A stretch of 64,000 nucleotides of DNA from Aminobacter sp. J41 (GTDB lineage Bacteria > Pseudomonadota > Alphaproteobacteria > Rhizobiales > Rhizobiaceae): positions 248,001 to 312,000 of the forward strand of contig NZ_JAGL01000001.1 in the NCBI RefSeq assembly GCF_000526635.1, in the 5' to 3' direction. The translations under genes were made by a program, and so were the position numbers. This document shows, one piece after another, positions 48,361-57,000 of the stretch. How positions within the stretch are numbered: the first letter of the stretch is position 1; every line of letters begins with the position of its first letter. The notes below the pieces were generated by a model that saw nothing but the letters and a program-made list of their open reading frames with translations, was not told the origin of the DNA and did not search any database.

Positions 48361-49110
48361 ATGGCTGAAGAGACTCGCAGGAAAACGATCGTACTGACCG
48401 GCGCGAGCCGGGGCATCGGACACGCAACCGTCAAGCGCTTCTCGCGCGAGGGCTGGCGCGTCATCACCTGCTCGCGCCAGCCGTTTGCCGAAAACTGCCC
48501 TTGGCCGTCCGGTCCCGAGGACCACATCAAGGTGGACCTCTCGGACCCGGAGGACGTCGGCGCGGCGGTTGCGGAAATCCGCCACCGGCTGATGAAGGAC
48601 GGCAGCGCGCTCGACGCGCTCGTCAACAATGCGGCGATCTCGCCAAAGCTCGAGGGCGGCAAGCGCATGAACTCGATCGAGACGCCGATGCATGTCTGGC
48701 GCGACGTCTTCCAGGTCAATTTCTTCGCGCCGATCATGCTGGCGCGCGGCCTGTTCAAGGAACTGGCCAACGCCAAGGGCTCCGTGGTGAACGTCTCGTC
48801 CATTGCCGGCGGGCGCGTGCACCCCTTCGCCGGCACGGCCTATGCGACGTCGAAGGCGGCGCTGTCGTCGCTGACGCGCGAGATGGCCGCCGACTTCGGC
48901 CCGCACGGCATCCGCGTCAACGCGATCGCGCCAGGCGAGATCGACACTTCGATCCTGTCGCCCGGCACGGAAAAGATTGTTGAGACGATTCCGATGCGGC
49001 GGCTGGGTTCGACCAGCGAAGTCGCCGACATCATCTACTTCCTCTGCTCGCAGCAGGCGTCCTACGTGACCGGCGCCGAGATCCACATCAACGGCGGCCA
49101 GCACGTCTGA
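48361..49110 (+). CDS. SDR-family oxidoreductase
   Basis: A 249-residue classical short-chain dehydrogenase. The cofactor loop is LTGASRGIGHATVKRFSREG, then NNAAIS, and the catalytic set is in VSSIAGGRVHPFAGTAYATS with Lys at KAAL (Ser, Tyr, Lys intact). The C-terminus ends TGAEIHINGGQHV as in FabG-like enzymes. The start ATG at 48361 has CGGGAG upstream. The substrate is unknown. It lies 61 bp after the penicillin-binding protein gene. Confidence 0.8.
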   Translation: MAEETRRKTIVLTGASRGIGHATVKRFSREGWRVITCSRQPFAENCPWPSGPEDHIKVDLSDPEDVGAAVAEIRHRLMKDGSALDALVNNAAISPKLEGGKRMNSIETPMHVWRDVFQVNFFAPIMLARGLFKELANAKGSVVNVSSIAGGRVHPFAGTAYATSKAALSSLTREMAADFGPHGIRVNAIAPGEIDTSILSPGTEKIVETIPMRRLGSTSEVADIIYFLCSQQASYVTGAEIHINGGQHV

Positions 49111-49119
49111 CGGCGAAGA

Positions 49120-49572
49120 TCACCAGTCTTCCGACAAGAGCTTCTCGATACCCTCGATGGTGTGGTTGGTAAGGGTCTTCGGCACCTCGCCGATGAGCCT
49201 TTCCGCCACCACCTTGTGCATCTCCTTGCGAATTTCGCCGAGAACGAGCGGAGGCGCGACGATCACCAGCTTGTCATAGTCGCCGCGATGCGCGGACTTG
49301 TAGAGGCGCTCGGAAATCTGCTTGGCAAAACGCTCCTTGCCGATGCGCTGCCAGTCGGTTTCCTCCAGCGCGCTGCGGTGGGCGCTCGCGCCGCCGCTGA
49401 AGCGGCCGGGCTGAGCCGCACCCTGCTCGCGGGTCGGCGGATTGACCTCGACCAGCTCGCGGAACACCTGAAGGTCGGGCTTCCTGACATCACCTTCGTT
49501 GCGCAGGAAAAGTGCCTTCTCCCCATCGGCCACCACCACCCAGGCGTCGCGTTCAAGACGAATAGCAGGCAT
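49120..49572 (-). CDS. host attachment family protein
   Basis: A 150-residue protein of the family first described as required for attachment to host cells in Agrobacterium. It begins PAIRLERDAWVVVADGEKAL, has the conserved ETDWQRIGKERFAKQISERL and KLVIVAPPLVLGEIRKEMHK blocks, and ends with a helix VIAERLIGEVPKTLTNHTIE (here VVAERLIGEV). The fold is related to the RNase-like domain of eRF1. The biochemical role is not established, and attachment is inferred only from old mutant data in a relative. It is convergent with the SDR gene by 10 bp. Confidence 0.8.
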   Translation of the reverse strand: MPAIRLERDAWVVVADGEKALFLRNEGDVRKPDLQVFRELVEVNPPTREQGAAQPGRFSGGASAHRSALEETDWQRIGKERFAKQISERLYKSAHRGDYDKLVIVAPPLVLGEIRKEMHKVVAERLIGEVPKTLTNHTIEGIEKLLSEDW

Positions 49573-49767
49573 GTTCCGCTCCTCTCGTTGCTGAAGGTCT
49601 TTCGAAGTTGAACTCCGGCCTCCACCGGATGTTCCGGCTTAACTTAGGCGAAGTCGTGCACTCATTTTTCGGCATTTAGCGGAATCTAAGAAAAGCGATT
49701 TCCCCTTTCATGAAGTGGCGCGAGAAGGTTCCTTCAGATTTTCTTCCGCAACGGCGAGTATTCGGGC

Positions 49768-51228
49768 ATGTCCCTTCGTGCCCTCAATTCCTTGCCGCAA
49801 GTTCAACGGCTCAACACCTTCCCGATCTTCATGCGGGTTGAAGGTGAAGCCGTGGTCATCGTCGGCGAAGGCGACGAGGCGCTGGCGAAGGCACGCCTGA
49901 TCGCCCAGAGCTCAGCGGAGCTCAAGATCGTTGCTAAAAATCCGGAACCGGCGCTGGAAGCATGGGCGGGCGAGAACGGTGTCGAGATTATCCGCGAAAG
50001 CTACCGCACCTCGCACCTGTTCGGCGTCGCGCTGGTGTTTGCTGCCAGCGGCGGGGCGCAACTCGACGCGCGCGTGGCCGCCGACGCCCGCGCAGCGAAC
50101 ATTCCGGTCAATGCTGTCGACCGGCCGGAACTTTGCGACTTCTTCACCCCGGCCCTCATCAACCGCGCGCCGGTGGCAATCGCCATCGGCACCGAGGGTG
50201 CGGGTCCCGTGCTTGCCCAGATCATCCGCTCGCGCATCGATCGCATCCTCCCACCGGCACTCGGCAGGCTGGCTCAGCTTGCCGCGTCCTGGCGCGATGC
50301 CGTCGAGCGGATCGTGCCGCGCGGGGCCGCGCGCCGCGACTTCTGGAAGTCGTTCTTCGAAGGTGAGCCGGCACGTGCCGTCACCGCCGGGGACGACGAG
50401 GCAGCCAGTCGCGCCGCCGAGCGGCTGCTTTCTGGCGCGCCGGAAAAGGGCCATGTTGTGCTGGTTGGCGCCGGTCCGGGCTCCGAAGACCTGATTACCC
50501 TGCGTGCGCACCGCCTGCTGATGGAAGCGGACGTCATCGTGCATGACGCGCTGGTGCCGGAAGCGGTCGTTGCACTCGGGCGCCGGGATGCCGAGCGCAT
50601 TTATGCCGGCAAGCGCAAGGGCTGCCACTCGAAGAGCCAGAACGAGATCAACGAGCTGCTGGTCGAGCTCGGCCGCAAGGGCAAGCGCGTGGTGCGGCTG
50701 AAGTCCGGCGATCCGCTGGTGTTCGGCCGTGCGGGCGAAGAAATGGCGGCGCTGCGCGAGGCAGGCATCTCCTACGAGGTGGTGCCGGGCGTGACCGCTG
50801 CCTTTGCCGCCGCCGCCGATTTCGACCTGCCGCTGACGCTGCGCGGCGTTGCCTCGTCGATGGTGTTCACCACCGGTCATGACCTCAAGGGCGGCGCGCT
50901 GCCGGACTGGGCAAAACTTGCGATCGATGGCGCGACTGTCGTCGTCTATATGGGGCGCTCCAACGCGGCCGAAGTGGCCCAGTACCTTGCCGACGCAGGG
51001 CTTTCGCCTGACACGGCGGTTGCCGTCGTCGAGAATGCGAGCCTGCCCCACCGCCGCCTGTTCCACGGCACGCTTGCCGACCTTCCCGGCCTCGAGAGCC
51101 GCGAGGACCTGACCGGCCCGGTGATGACGATCATCGGCGATGCCGTCGCCGGCGCCAACTTCCGCAACTCGGAACCGATTGCCCGGCGCGACAGCGCCCA
51201 CAGCAACCTTGAAAGGACGATGCGATGA
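49768..51228 (+). CDS. cysG: siroheme synthase CysG (bifunctional)
   Basis: A 486-residue enzyme that makes siroheme for sulfite reductase. The N-terminal dehydrogenase/ferrochelatase part (about 1-200) has FMRVEGEAVVIVGEGDEALA, KARLIAQSSAELKIVA and NRAPVAIAIGTEGAGPVLAQ. The C-terminal uroporphyrinogen-III methyltransferase (about 225-470) has VLVGAGPGSEDLITLRAHRL, DALVPEAVVAL, VRLKSGDPLVFGRAGEEMAA, and VVPGVTAAFAAAA. The start ATG at 49768 is the first of the cys operon; 195 bp upstream contain no recognised riboswitch. It overlaps the DUF2849 gene by four bases. Confidence 0.95.
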   Translation: MSLRALNSLPQVQRLNTFPIFMRVEGEAVVIVGEGDEALAKARLIAQSSAELKIVAKNPEPALEAWAGENGVEIIRESYRTSHLFGVALVFAASGGAQLDARVAADARAANIPVNAVDRPELCDFFTPALINRAPVAIAIGTEGAGPVLAQIIRSRIDRILPPALGRLAQLAASWRDAVERIVPRGAARRDFWKSFFEGEPARAVTAGDDEAASRAAERLLSGAPEKGHVVLVGAGPGSEDLITLRAHRLLMEADVIVHDALVPEAVVALGRRDAERIYAGKRKGCHSKSQNEINELLVELGRKGKRVVRLKSGDPLVFGRAGEEMAALREAGISYEVVPGVTAAFAAAADFDLPLTLRGVASSMVFTTGHDLKGGALPDWAKLAIDGATVVVYMGRSNAAEVAQYLADAGLSPDTAVAVVENASLPHRRLFHGTLADLPGLESREDLTGPVMTIIGDAVAGANFRNSEPIARRDSAHSNLERTMR

Positions 51229-51533
51229 AAGTTCTGACTGCGAACCGCCTTACCAATGGCGAAGCCGTCTGGCTTGCCGCAGACCATTCATGGACCCCGA
51301 CGATCCAGGGCGCGGAGATCGCGCTCGACGAGGCAACCGAGGAAAAGCTGATCCGCGCGGGCAAGGCTGCGCTCTGTAAGAACGAGGTCGTCGACGTCAA
51401 CCTGATCGATGTCGAACTCGTCGACGGCGTGGTGCGCCCGGTGCGCCTGCGCGAGCGCATCCGCGCCGCCGGTCCGACCAACCGCCGCGACCTAGGCAAG
51501 CAGGCCGAGCGCTTCATCGCCGTCGCAGCCTGA
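51225..51533 (+). CDS. DUF2849 family protein of the sulfite reductase operon
   Basis: A 102-residue soluble protein, KVLTANRLTNGEAVWLAADH at the start and RERIRAAGPTNRRDLGKQAE near the end. The family occurs almost only between cysG and cysI in alphaproteobacteria. Its role is unknown; a helper of siroheme transfer or sulfite reductase assembly is a guess from context. The start ATG at 51225 overlaps the cysG stop codon. Confidence 0.8.
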   Translation: MKVLTANRLTNGEAVWLAADHSWTPTIQGAEIALDEATEEKLIRAGKAALCKNEVVDVNLIDVELVDGVVRPVRLRERIRAAGPTNRRDLGKQAERFIAVAA

Positions 51534-51562
51534 GTGCAAGCTGAGTTCAGGGAACCGCCCGC

Positions 51563-53233
51563 ATGTACCGGTATGATGAGTTCGACCACGATTTCGTAAG
51601 GGCGCGCGTCGCCGAGTTCCGCGACCAGGTCGAGCGCCGGCTGGCGGGCGAGATTACGGAAGACCAGTTCAAGCCGCTGCGGCTGATGAACGGCGTCTAT
51701 CTCCAGCTCCACGCCTATATGCTGCGCGTCGCGATCCCCTACGGGACGCTGAACAGCCGGCAGCTGCGGATGCTGGCGCACATTGCGCGCACCTACGACA
51801 AGGGCTACGGCCATTTTACCACGCGCCAGAACATCCAGTTCAACTGGCCGGCGCTGTCGGACATACCAGCGATCCTGGATGAGCTGGCGACGGTCGAGAT
51901 GCACGCGCTGCAGACGTCCGGCAACTGCATCCGCAACGTGACGGCCGATCACTTCGCCGGCGCGGCGGCCGATGAGGTCGCCGACCCGCGCCCCTATGCC
52001 GAGATCCTGCGGCAGTGGTCTTCGGTGCATCCCGAATTTTCCTACCTGCCGCGCAAGTTCAAGATCGCGGTGACGGGCGCTGCGCGCGACCGCGCAGCGA
52101 TCCAGACGCACGACATCGGCCTGCACCTGAAGCGCAACGACGCGGGTGAACTCGGCTTTGCGGTCTATGTCGGCGGCGGTCAGGGCCGCACACCGATGAT
52201 CGCCAAGAAGATCCGCGACTTCCTGCCGGAGAAGGACCTGCTTGCCTATGTGACGGCGATCCTGCGCGTCTACAACCTGCACGGCCGCCGCGACAACAAG
52301 TACAAGGCGCGCATCAAGATCCTCGTCCACGAGACCGGCACAGAGCAGCTGACCGGCTGGATCGAACAGGAGTTCGAGGCGCTGAAGGATGGCGAACTGA
52401 CACTGCCGGAAGACGACATCCGCGCCATCCAGGCCTACTTTGCTCCCCCTGCCCTGCCAGCGCGGCCGGAAGGCGATGCGGCGCTGCGCGAGGCGCAGGC
52501 CGACAGCCGCAGCTTGGCGGCCTGGCTGAAGCGCAACGTCACCACCCATCGCAACCCGGATTATGCCGCCGTCACCATCTCGCTCAAGGGCACCGGGGAG
52601 GCGCCGGGCGACGCCACCGCCGAGCAGATGGACGCGGTTGCGGAACTGGCGGAGCGCTACGCCTTCGACGAGATCCGCGTCAGTCACGAGCAGAACCTGA
52701 TCCTGCCCCATGTGGCGCGCGCCGACCTCAAGGCCGTATATGACCGGCTGGTCGAGTTCGGGCTGGAGACGCCGAATGCCGGTCTCATCACCGACATCAT
52801 TTCCTGCCCCGGCCTCGACTACTGCGCGCTTGCCACCGCGCGTTCGATTTCGGTCGCGCAGGATCTTTCCCAACGCTTCGCCTCGCTGGAGCGGCAGGAG
52901 AACATTGGTGAGCTGAGGGTGAAGATCTCGGGCTGCATCAACGCCTGCGGCCATCACCATGTCGGCCACATCGGCATCCTTGGCGTCGAGAAGAAGGGCT
53001 CCGAGCTCTATCAGGTGACGCTCGGGGGCTCGGCGGACGAAAACACCTCGATCGGCGAGATCGTCGGCCGCGGCTTCAGCGCCGAGGAGATCGGGCCGGC
53101 GATCGAAACGATCGTCGAGACCTATCTTGCCTGGCGGCAGGACCCGTCCGAGACCTTCCTGCAGGCCTATCGCCGGCTCGGGCCCCAGCCGTTCAAGGAG
53201 GCCCTCTATGGCGCCGAAGCCAGGGCAGCCTGA
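51563..53233 (+). CDS. cysI: assimilatory sulfite/nitrite reductase hemoprotein (CysI-type)
   Basis: A 556-residue siroheme/[4Fe-4S] enzyme reducing sulfite to sulfide with six electrons. Both duplicated ferredoxin-like halves are present. The anion site has GHFTTRQNIQFNWP. The metal ligands are seen in SCPGLDYCALATARS and KISGCINACGHHHVGHIGIL. The ending FLQAYRRLGPQPFKEALYG is typical of the single-subunit form that takes electrons from ferredoxin or a partner other than CysJ. The start ATG at 51563 opens MYRYDEFDHDFVRARV. It overlaps cysH by 26 bases. Confidence 0.92.
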   Translation: MYRYDEFDHDFVRARVAEFRDQVERRLAGEITEDQFKPLRLMNGVYLQLHAYMLRVAIPYGTLNSRQLRMLAHIARTYDKGYGHFTTRQNIQFNWPALSDIPAILDELATVEMHALQTSGNCIRNVTADHFAGAAADEVADPRPYAEILRQWSSVHPEFSYLPRKFKIAVTGAARDRAAIQTHDIGLHLKRNDAGELGFAVYVGGGQGRTPMIAKKIRDFLPEKDLLAYVTAILRVYNLHGRRDNKYKARIKILVHETGTEQLTGWIEQEFEALKDGELTLPEDDIRAIQAYFAPPALPARPEGDAALREAQADSRSLAAWLKRNVTTHRNPDYAAVTISLKGTGEAPGDATAEQMDAVAELAERYAFDEIRVSHEQNLILPHVARADLKAVYDRLVEFGLETPNAGLITDIISCPGLDYCALATARSISVAQDLSQRFASLERQENIGELRVKISGCINACGHHHVGHIGILGVEKKGSELYQVTLGGSADENTSIGEIVGRGFSAEEIGPAIETIVETYLAWRQDPSETFLQAYRRLGPQPFKEALYGAEARAA

Positions 53234-53963
53234 CGCGGCGACCCGCGCTGCTGCCCTGAACGAACGGTTTGGCACTGCCGAACCGCAGACAATCATTGCG
53301 GCGACGCTCGAAGAATTCGGCGCGGACGAGGTGGCGGTTGTGTCCTCGTTCGGCGCGGATTCGGCCGTCCTGCTGCACATGATTTCCGCAATTGACCGCA
53401 ACCTGCCGGTCGTCTTTCTCGATACCGGAAAGCATTTCGAGGAAACGCTGCGCTACCGCGACGATCTGATCGCCGATCTCGGGCTTACCAACCTCGTAAT
53501 CGTCTCTCCGGAAGAAGCGGCGCTCGCCAGCGCTGACCGAACGGGCGACCTGCATAAAAACGACGTCGAGGGCTGCTGCGCGATCCGCAAGGTCGAGCCG
53601 ATGGCGCGGGGCGTCGCGCCCTATCGTGCCTGGTTCACAGGCCGCAAGCGCTTCCAGGCGGGAACGCGCGCGGCGATGCCCGTGTTCGAGACGGTCGAGC
53701 CGCGGGTGCGCGTCAACCCGCTGGCCGGGTGGAACGCAGACATGCTGGTCGCCTACATGGAACAGCATGAACTGCGCCCGAATCCGCTGGTTGCATTCGG
53801 CTATTTCTCGATCGGCTGCTTTCCCTGCACCCAGCCGACCAGAGCGGGGGAAGACCCGCGCTCAGGCCGCTGGGCCGGGCAGGCCAAAACCGAATGCGGC
53901 ATCCATCTTGGCGGGCTGAACCGCTCGCTCGCCACAAAAGACCTTCAGGAAACGACCCGATGA
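53208..53963 (+). CDS. cysH: adenylyl-/phosphoadenylyl-sulfate reductase
   Basis: A 251-residue enzyme reducing activated sulfate to sulfite. The nucleotide part has VVSSFGADSAVLLHMIS and VFLDTGKHFEETLRYRD. The cysteines Cys123-Cys124 (GCCAIRK), Cys204 and Cys207 (CFPCTQP) would bind a [4Fe-4S] cluster, and the catalytic Cys230 is in ECGIH. The cluster cysteines indicate the bacterial APS-using type, so adenylylsulfate is the likely substrate. The start ATG at 53208 is set by AAGGAGG seven bases upstream, inside the end of cysI. Confidence 0.93.
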   Translation: MAPKPGQPDAATRAAALNERFGTAEPQTIIAATLEEFGADEVAVVSSFGADSAVLLHMISAIDRNLPVVFLDTGKHFEETLRYRDDLIADLGLTNLVIVSPEEAALASADRTGDLHKNDVEGCCAIRKVEPMARGVAPYRAWFTGRKRFQAGTRAAMPVFETVEPRVRVNPLAGWNADMLVAYMEQHELRPNPLVAFGYFSIGCFPCTQPTRAGEDPRSGRWAGQAKTECGIHLGGLNRSLATKDLQETTR

Positions 53964-54493
53964 GCGAAACAGACGCGCCCGCAATCCGCCTCTGGACCGA
54001 GGAAGGATTTCGCGACGACCAGTGGATCCGCGCGGAGGATGCGCAGGCGCTTGCCGGCAATCTCGGCGTGATCCTGCCGCTCGCAGCGTTCCTTGCGCTC
54101 GACGAGACGACACGGACGGAAAATGCAGCGCGGCTCGGCGTTCATCTCGAGCCTGGCGAGCAGATCGCGGCGATTGTGCCGTTCCTTGCCACCCTGCCGC
54201 TCGTTTCGCTCGGCTTCCCGGCCTTCAACGACGGGCGCAGCTATTCGAAGGCACAGCTCCTGCGCACGCGGCACGGCTACAAGGGCGCGATCCGCGCCTC
54301 AGGCGAGGTCCTCATCGACCAGATCCCGCTGATGCTGCGCACCGGCTTTTCCGAGTTCGAGGTCAGCAACGAGACGGCGTTGAAGCGGCTGGAGGAAGGC
54401 CGGGTTGGCGGGATTGCCCAGCGTTACCAACCGGCAGCGCGCGCCGAGGCTGCCGCAACGGGATTTTCCTGGCGACGGAAGGCGCTTGCCTGA
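53960..54493 (+). CDS. DUF934 family protein of the sulfate reduction operon
   Basis: A 177-residue protein with IRLWTEEGFRDDQWIRAEDA at the start and the conserved FPAFNDGRSYSKAQLLRTRH, FEVSNETALKRLEEGR. It follows cysI and cysH in many proteobacteria. Biochemical function is unproven; a part in electron supply to sulfite reductase is often suggested. The start ATG overlaps the cysH stop codon by four bases. It ends the operon; the 205 bp to rpsU hold no gene. Confidence 0.8.
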   Translation: MSETDAPAIRLWTEEGFRDDQWIRAEDAQALAGNLGVILPLAAFLALDETTRTENAARLGVHLEPGEQIAAIVPFLATLPLVSLGFPAFNDGRSYSKAQLLRTRHGYKGAIRASGEVLIDQIPLMLRTGFSEFEVSNETALKRLEEGRVGGIAQRYQPAARAEAAATGFSWRRKALA

Positions 54494-54698
54494 GGCTTTT
54501 CGCCGTCCAAGGGTTGCATCCGCGGCCAGCGGGTTTATATCCATCTCATCCAAGACGCTGTCGGGTCCGGACCACTTTCCGATCCCTTCCCTGAATTCGT
54601 GACGAGCGTCATACCGCCGGATCGCCGATTGCGATCCAATCCATGTCCTCCATGTCAGATGTACATGCCGGGCGAACCCGTAACTGTAGGATTTGATT

Positions 54699-54965
54699 TT
54701 GCAGGTCATCGTACGTGACAACAATGTCGACCAGGCGCTGCGCGCTCTGAAGAAGAAGCTGCAGCGCGAAGGCGTCTTCCGCGAGATGAAGGCGCGCCGC
54801 TCCTATGAAAAGCCGTCGGAAAAGCGCGTTCGCGAAAAGGCGGAAGCCGTGCGCCGTGCGCGTAAGCTCGCCCGCAAGCAGGCACAGCGCGAAGGCCTCC
54901 TGCCGGCTCCCAAGCGCAAGGGCCCTGCCCGTCCGGCTCGCCCGTCGGCTGCCAGCGCGGCATAA
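54699..54965 (+). CDS. rpsU: 30S ribosomal protein S21
   Basis: An 88-residue basic protein. [20 protein letters not shown] is followed by the [20 protein letters not shown] and [20 protein letters not shown] blocks and a Lys/Pro/Ala tail. It is longer than E. coli S21 (71), as usual in rhizobia. The start is a TTG at 54699 with TAGGA upstream; a TTG six bases earlier is an alternative and would add two residues. No ATG is available before the conserved sequence. Confidence 0.93.
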   Translation: MQVIVRDNNVDQALRALKKKLQREGVFREMKARRSYEKPSEKRVREKAEAVRRARKLARKQAQREGLLPAPKRKGPARPARPSAASAA

Positions 54966-55026
54966 TGTTTCAAACGTGGCGACCGGACGCGTTCACCCGC
55001 ACCCGGTCAGCCATCGCCTGTCGATG

Positions 55027-55236
55027 TCAATCGCGGGATTTGCGCGTAGCGGTCTCGGCGAGATCAAGCCGCTTGAGAAGATTGCAGAACTTCTCTGACG
55101 TCTCGGTGATTGGCCTGAAATCCTGATACTTTGCAAGAAAGCGGCGGTTCGTATCCGCGCCAAGCTCCTTACGGATCATCTCAGGCAACCCCCCTTTGCC
55201 GCTGGTCATTGCCTTCGTATGGTTCATGTTTTCCAT
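55027..55236 (-). CDS. small hypothetical protein
   Basis: A possible 69-residue protein, MENMNHTKAMTSGKGGLPEM at the start and EKFCNLLKRLDLAETATRKS at the end. A second ATG at 55227 has GGA six bases upstream. Residue composition is balanced, with Phe, Tyr, Lys, Asp and Glu in a helical pattern, unlike the Arg/Ala/Pro-rich frames that arise by chance here. No family was recognised with confidence. The upstream 200 bp (55237-55440) includes an AT-rich patch near 55300-55340. Confidence 0.4.
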   Translation of the reverse strand: MENMNHTKAMTSGKGGLPEMIRKELGADTNRRFLAKYQDFRPITETSEKFCNLLKRLDLAETATRKSRD

Positions 55237-55383
55237 TCCGTAGTTGCAATGCGAAAAGTCCCAGCCGGTTGAATTGTTCCGGTTACCTTGCGTTCAGCTT
55301 CATGAGACAGCAGATAAGGTAAAATTTTACTTAAGTGCCCGAGACCGGCTTTGGGGCTGCCCTCTGGTGTGTGCATCAGAGGC

Positions 55384-55418
55384 GTGAAAAAGCCGGGCCC
55401 GTTGCCAGACCCGGCTGC
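55384..55418 (-). terminator. Rho-independent terminator after the Rieske gene
   Basis: On the minus strand AGCCGGGTC, a loop and GGGCCCGGCT is followed by TTTTTCACGCC. It begins about 22 bases past the Rieske stop codon and closes the GMC-amidohydrolase-amidohydrolase-Rieske operon. Confidence 0.85.
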
Positions 55419-55439
55419 ATCACCAACGCCGGAACGCGG

Positions 55440-55898
55440 CTAAAGTTCCAGCACCAGATACTCGTCTTCGACCGAAATCTTGTAGACCTCGGTCTGATAC
55501 GGCCCCTCAACCAGTGCCGCACCGCGCTCCACCTTCACGTCATAACTTTTCACGCGCGTGCGCGACGGATCGCACCAGGATTTTCCGGTGCGAAGGTCGA
55601 ACTCCCAGCCGTGCCACGGGCAGCGCACCAGCTCGCCGTGGCGCGATAGGCGCACCACGCCCGGCGTATCGGATTCGATCAGCGGAACGACGCTGCCGCG
55701 GCACAGATCCGCGCCCTCATGCGGGCAACGGTTGGCGATCGCCAGATACTCGCCCTTGACGTTGAAGATCGCGATGGCGCGACCCTCGACGTTGACGAGT
55801 TTCGACTTGCCCTCGGCAATTTCATCGACGCGGGCGACCACATGGCGCGATGCTTCGCGCTTCGGACGCGCCTTTACTTCTGCCTGTGCGCTCGTCAT
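55440..55898 (-). CDS. Rieske [2Fe-2S] ferredoxin-like protein
   Basis: A 152-residue soluble electron carrier. The cluster ligands are the Cys-X-His of RCPHEGADLCRGSV and the Cys-X2-His of RCPWHGWEFDLRTGKSW. About 20 basic residues precede the domain, and no oxygenase catalytic domain follows. Proteins like this serve as ferredoxin subunits or as stand-alone partners. No terminal oxygenase or reductase gene lies beside it. It overlaps the first amidohydrolase gene by four bases and is the last gene of the operon. Confidence 0.85.
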   Translation of the reverse strand: MTSAQAEVKARPKREASRHVVARVDEIAEGKSKLVNVEGRAIAIFNVKGEYLAIANRCPHEGADLCRGSVVPLIESDTPGVVRLSRHGELVRCPWHGWEFDLRTGKSWCDPSRTRVKSYDVKVERGAALVEGPYQTEVYKISVEDEYLVLEL

Positions 55899-56998
55899 TG
55901 CAGTCGGAACAGCTTCATCGCGTTGTCACGGAAGATCGCGTTCTTCTCGGCCGGCGTCAGCGGGACCTTGAAGGCATAGCGCGGATCGTCAAAGTCCCAG
56001 TGCGGGTAGTCGGTCGAGAACATCAGCCGGTCCGGGCCGATCCAGCGCAGGATGTCAAGAAGGTGCGTGTTCTTCTCCGGCTCCTCGATCGGCTGGGTCG
56101 TGTACCAGAAGTTCTCGGCCGCATATTCCGACGGCTTGCGCTTCACATGCGGGACTTCGCTGCGCATGCGCTTCCACTCGCGGTCCATGCGCCAGAACAG
56201 CGACGGCAGCCACGAGAAGCCGCCCTCGACGAGAACGATCTTCAGCTTCGGGAACTGCTCGAACACCCCTTCCAGAATCATGCTGGACATGACCGTCTGC
56301 AGGCTGTTCGAGGCAGCGAAGTGCTCCTCGAGATAAAACGAAGTCCAGCCAGACGGCGTGTTCGGGCGATAGCCGAACGCGCTGGTGTGCAGGCCGATCG
56401 GCAGGCCGTAGTGCTCGGCAGCCTCGTAGATCGGCCAGTAGCGCTTGCGCCCGGCCGGCTCGATGGTGCGCGGCGGCATCGCGATCTGCACGAAACGGCG
56501 GTCGGTGACGCGCTTGTCGATCTCGGCGACGGCTTCCTTCGCATCCTCCTGCGGGATGCAGATCGATGCACGCAGCCGCGGCTCGGGACCGGCGAACTTG
56601 TCGATCTGCCAGTCGTTCAGGGCGCTGCAGAGGGCTGCACCCAGCTCCATGTTGAAGGCGACACTGCCCGCAGCGAGCGGCTGCAGGATGCCGATCTCGA
56701 TATTGCACTGCTCGAGCAGCTGCTCGCGCAGGAAATCGAGGTCGGAAGCCGGAGGACCGCCCGCCGGCGGCCAGGAGTCACGGCGCATGCCGTTGCCCGG
56801 CGTCAGGCGCGGATAGGGCAGCGTGCCCAGCAGCGGATTGGCGCTGCGGATCGCGTAGTCTCGCACATGCTGCTTCCAGCGCTCCGGCAGGTAGTCGCTG
56901 AGCTGGTCGGGACGGCTGAAGGCCGGGTGGACGTCACAGTCCACGACGCCCAGCGTTTCCGCCTTGTCTTCGGTGCGCTCAAGTACGGACGATTCCAT
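55895..56998 (-). CDS. amidohydrolase family protein (amidohydrolase_2 / ACMSD-like), paralogue 1
   Basis: A 367-residue metal-dependent enzyme with a TIM-barrel fold. The metal-site strand 1 is VVDCDVHPAFSRPDQLSDYL, where the usual His-X-His is Asp-X-His. The strand with GLHTSAFGYRP and the C-terminal FSTDYPHWDFDDPRYAFK supply further ligands including the conserved Asp. The family includes decarboxylases and hydrolases of aromatic and heterocyclic acids. It shares the DCDVHP and DYPHW blocks and overall layout with the next gene upstream. GGAGG precedes the start ATG. Confidence 0.8.
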   Translation of the reverse strand: MESSVLERTEDKAETLGVVDCDVHPAFSRPDQLSDYLPERWKQHVRDYAIRSANPLLGTLPYPRLTPGNGMRRDSWPPAGGPPASDLDFLREQLLEQCNIEIGILQPLAAGSVAFNMELGAALCSALNDWQIDKFAGPEPRLRASICIPQEDAKEAVAEIDKRVTDRRFVQIAMPPRTIEPAGRKRYWPIYEAAEHYGLPIGLHTSAFGYRPNTPSGWTSFYLEEHFAASNSLQTVMSSMILEGVFEQFPKLKIVLVEGGFSWLPSLFWRMDREWKRMRSEVPHVKRKPSEYAAENFWYTTQPIEEPEKNTHLLDILRWIGPDRLMFSTDYPHWDFDDPRYAFKVPLTPAEKNAIFRDNAMKLFRLQ

Positions 56999-57000
56999 GG

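Noticed and set aside
49573-49767. Search for a SAM, cobalamin or similar riboswitch ahead of the cys operon
   Set aside because: No recognisable box or multi-stem junction sequence; only an AT-rich promoter-like patch near 49655-49740.
53946-54013. Apparent frameshift between cysH and the DUF934 gene
   Set aside because: The frame change is a normal 4-bp start/stop overlap (ATGA); both proteins are full length.
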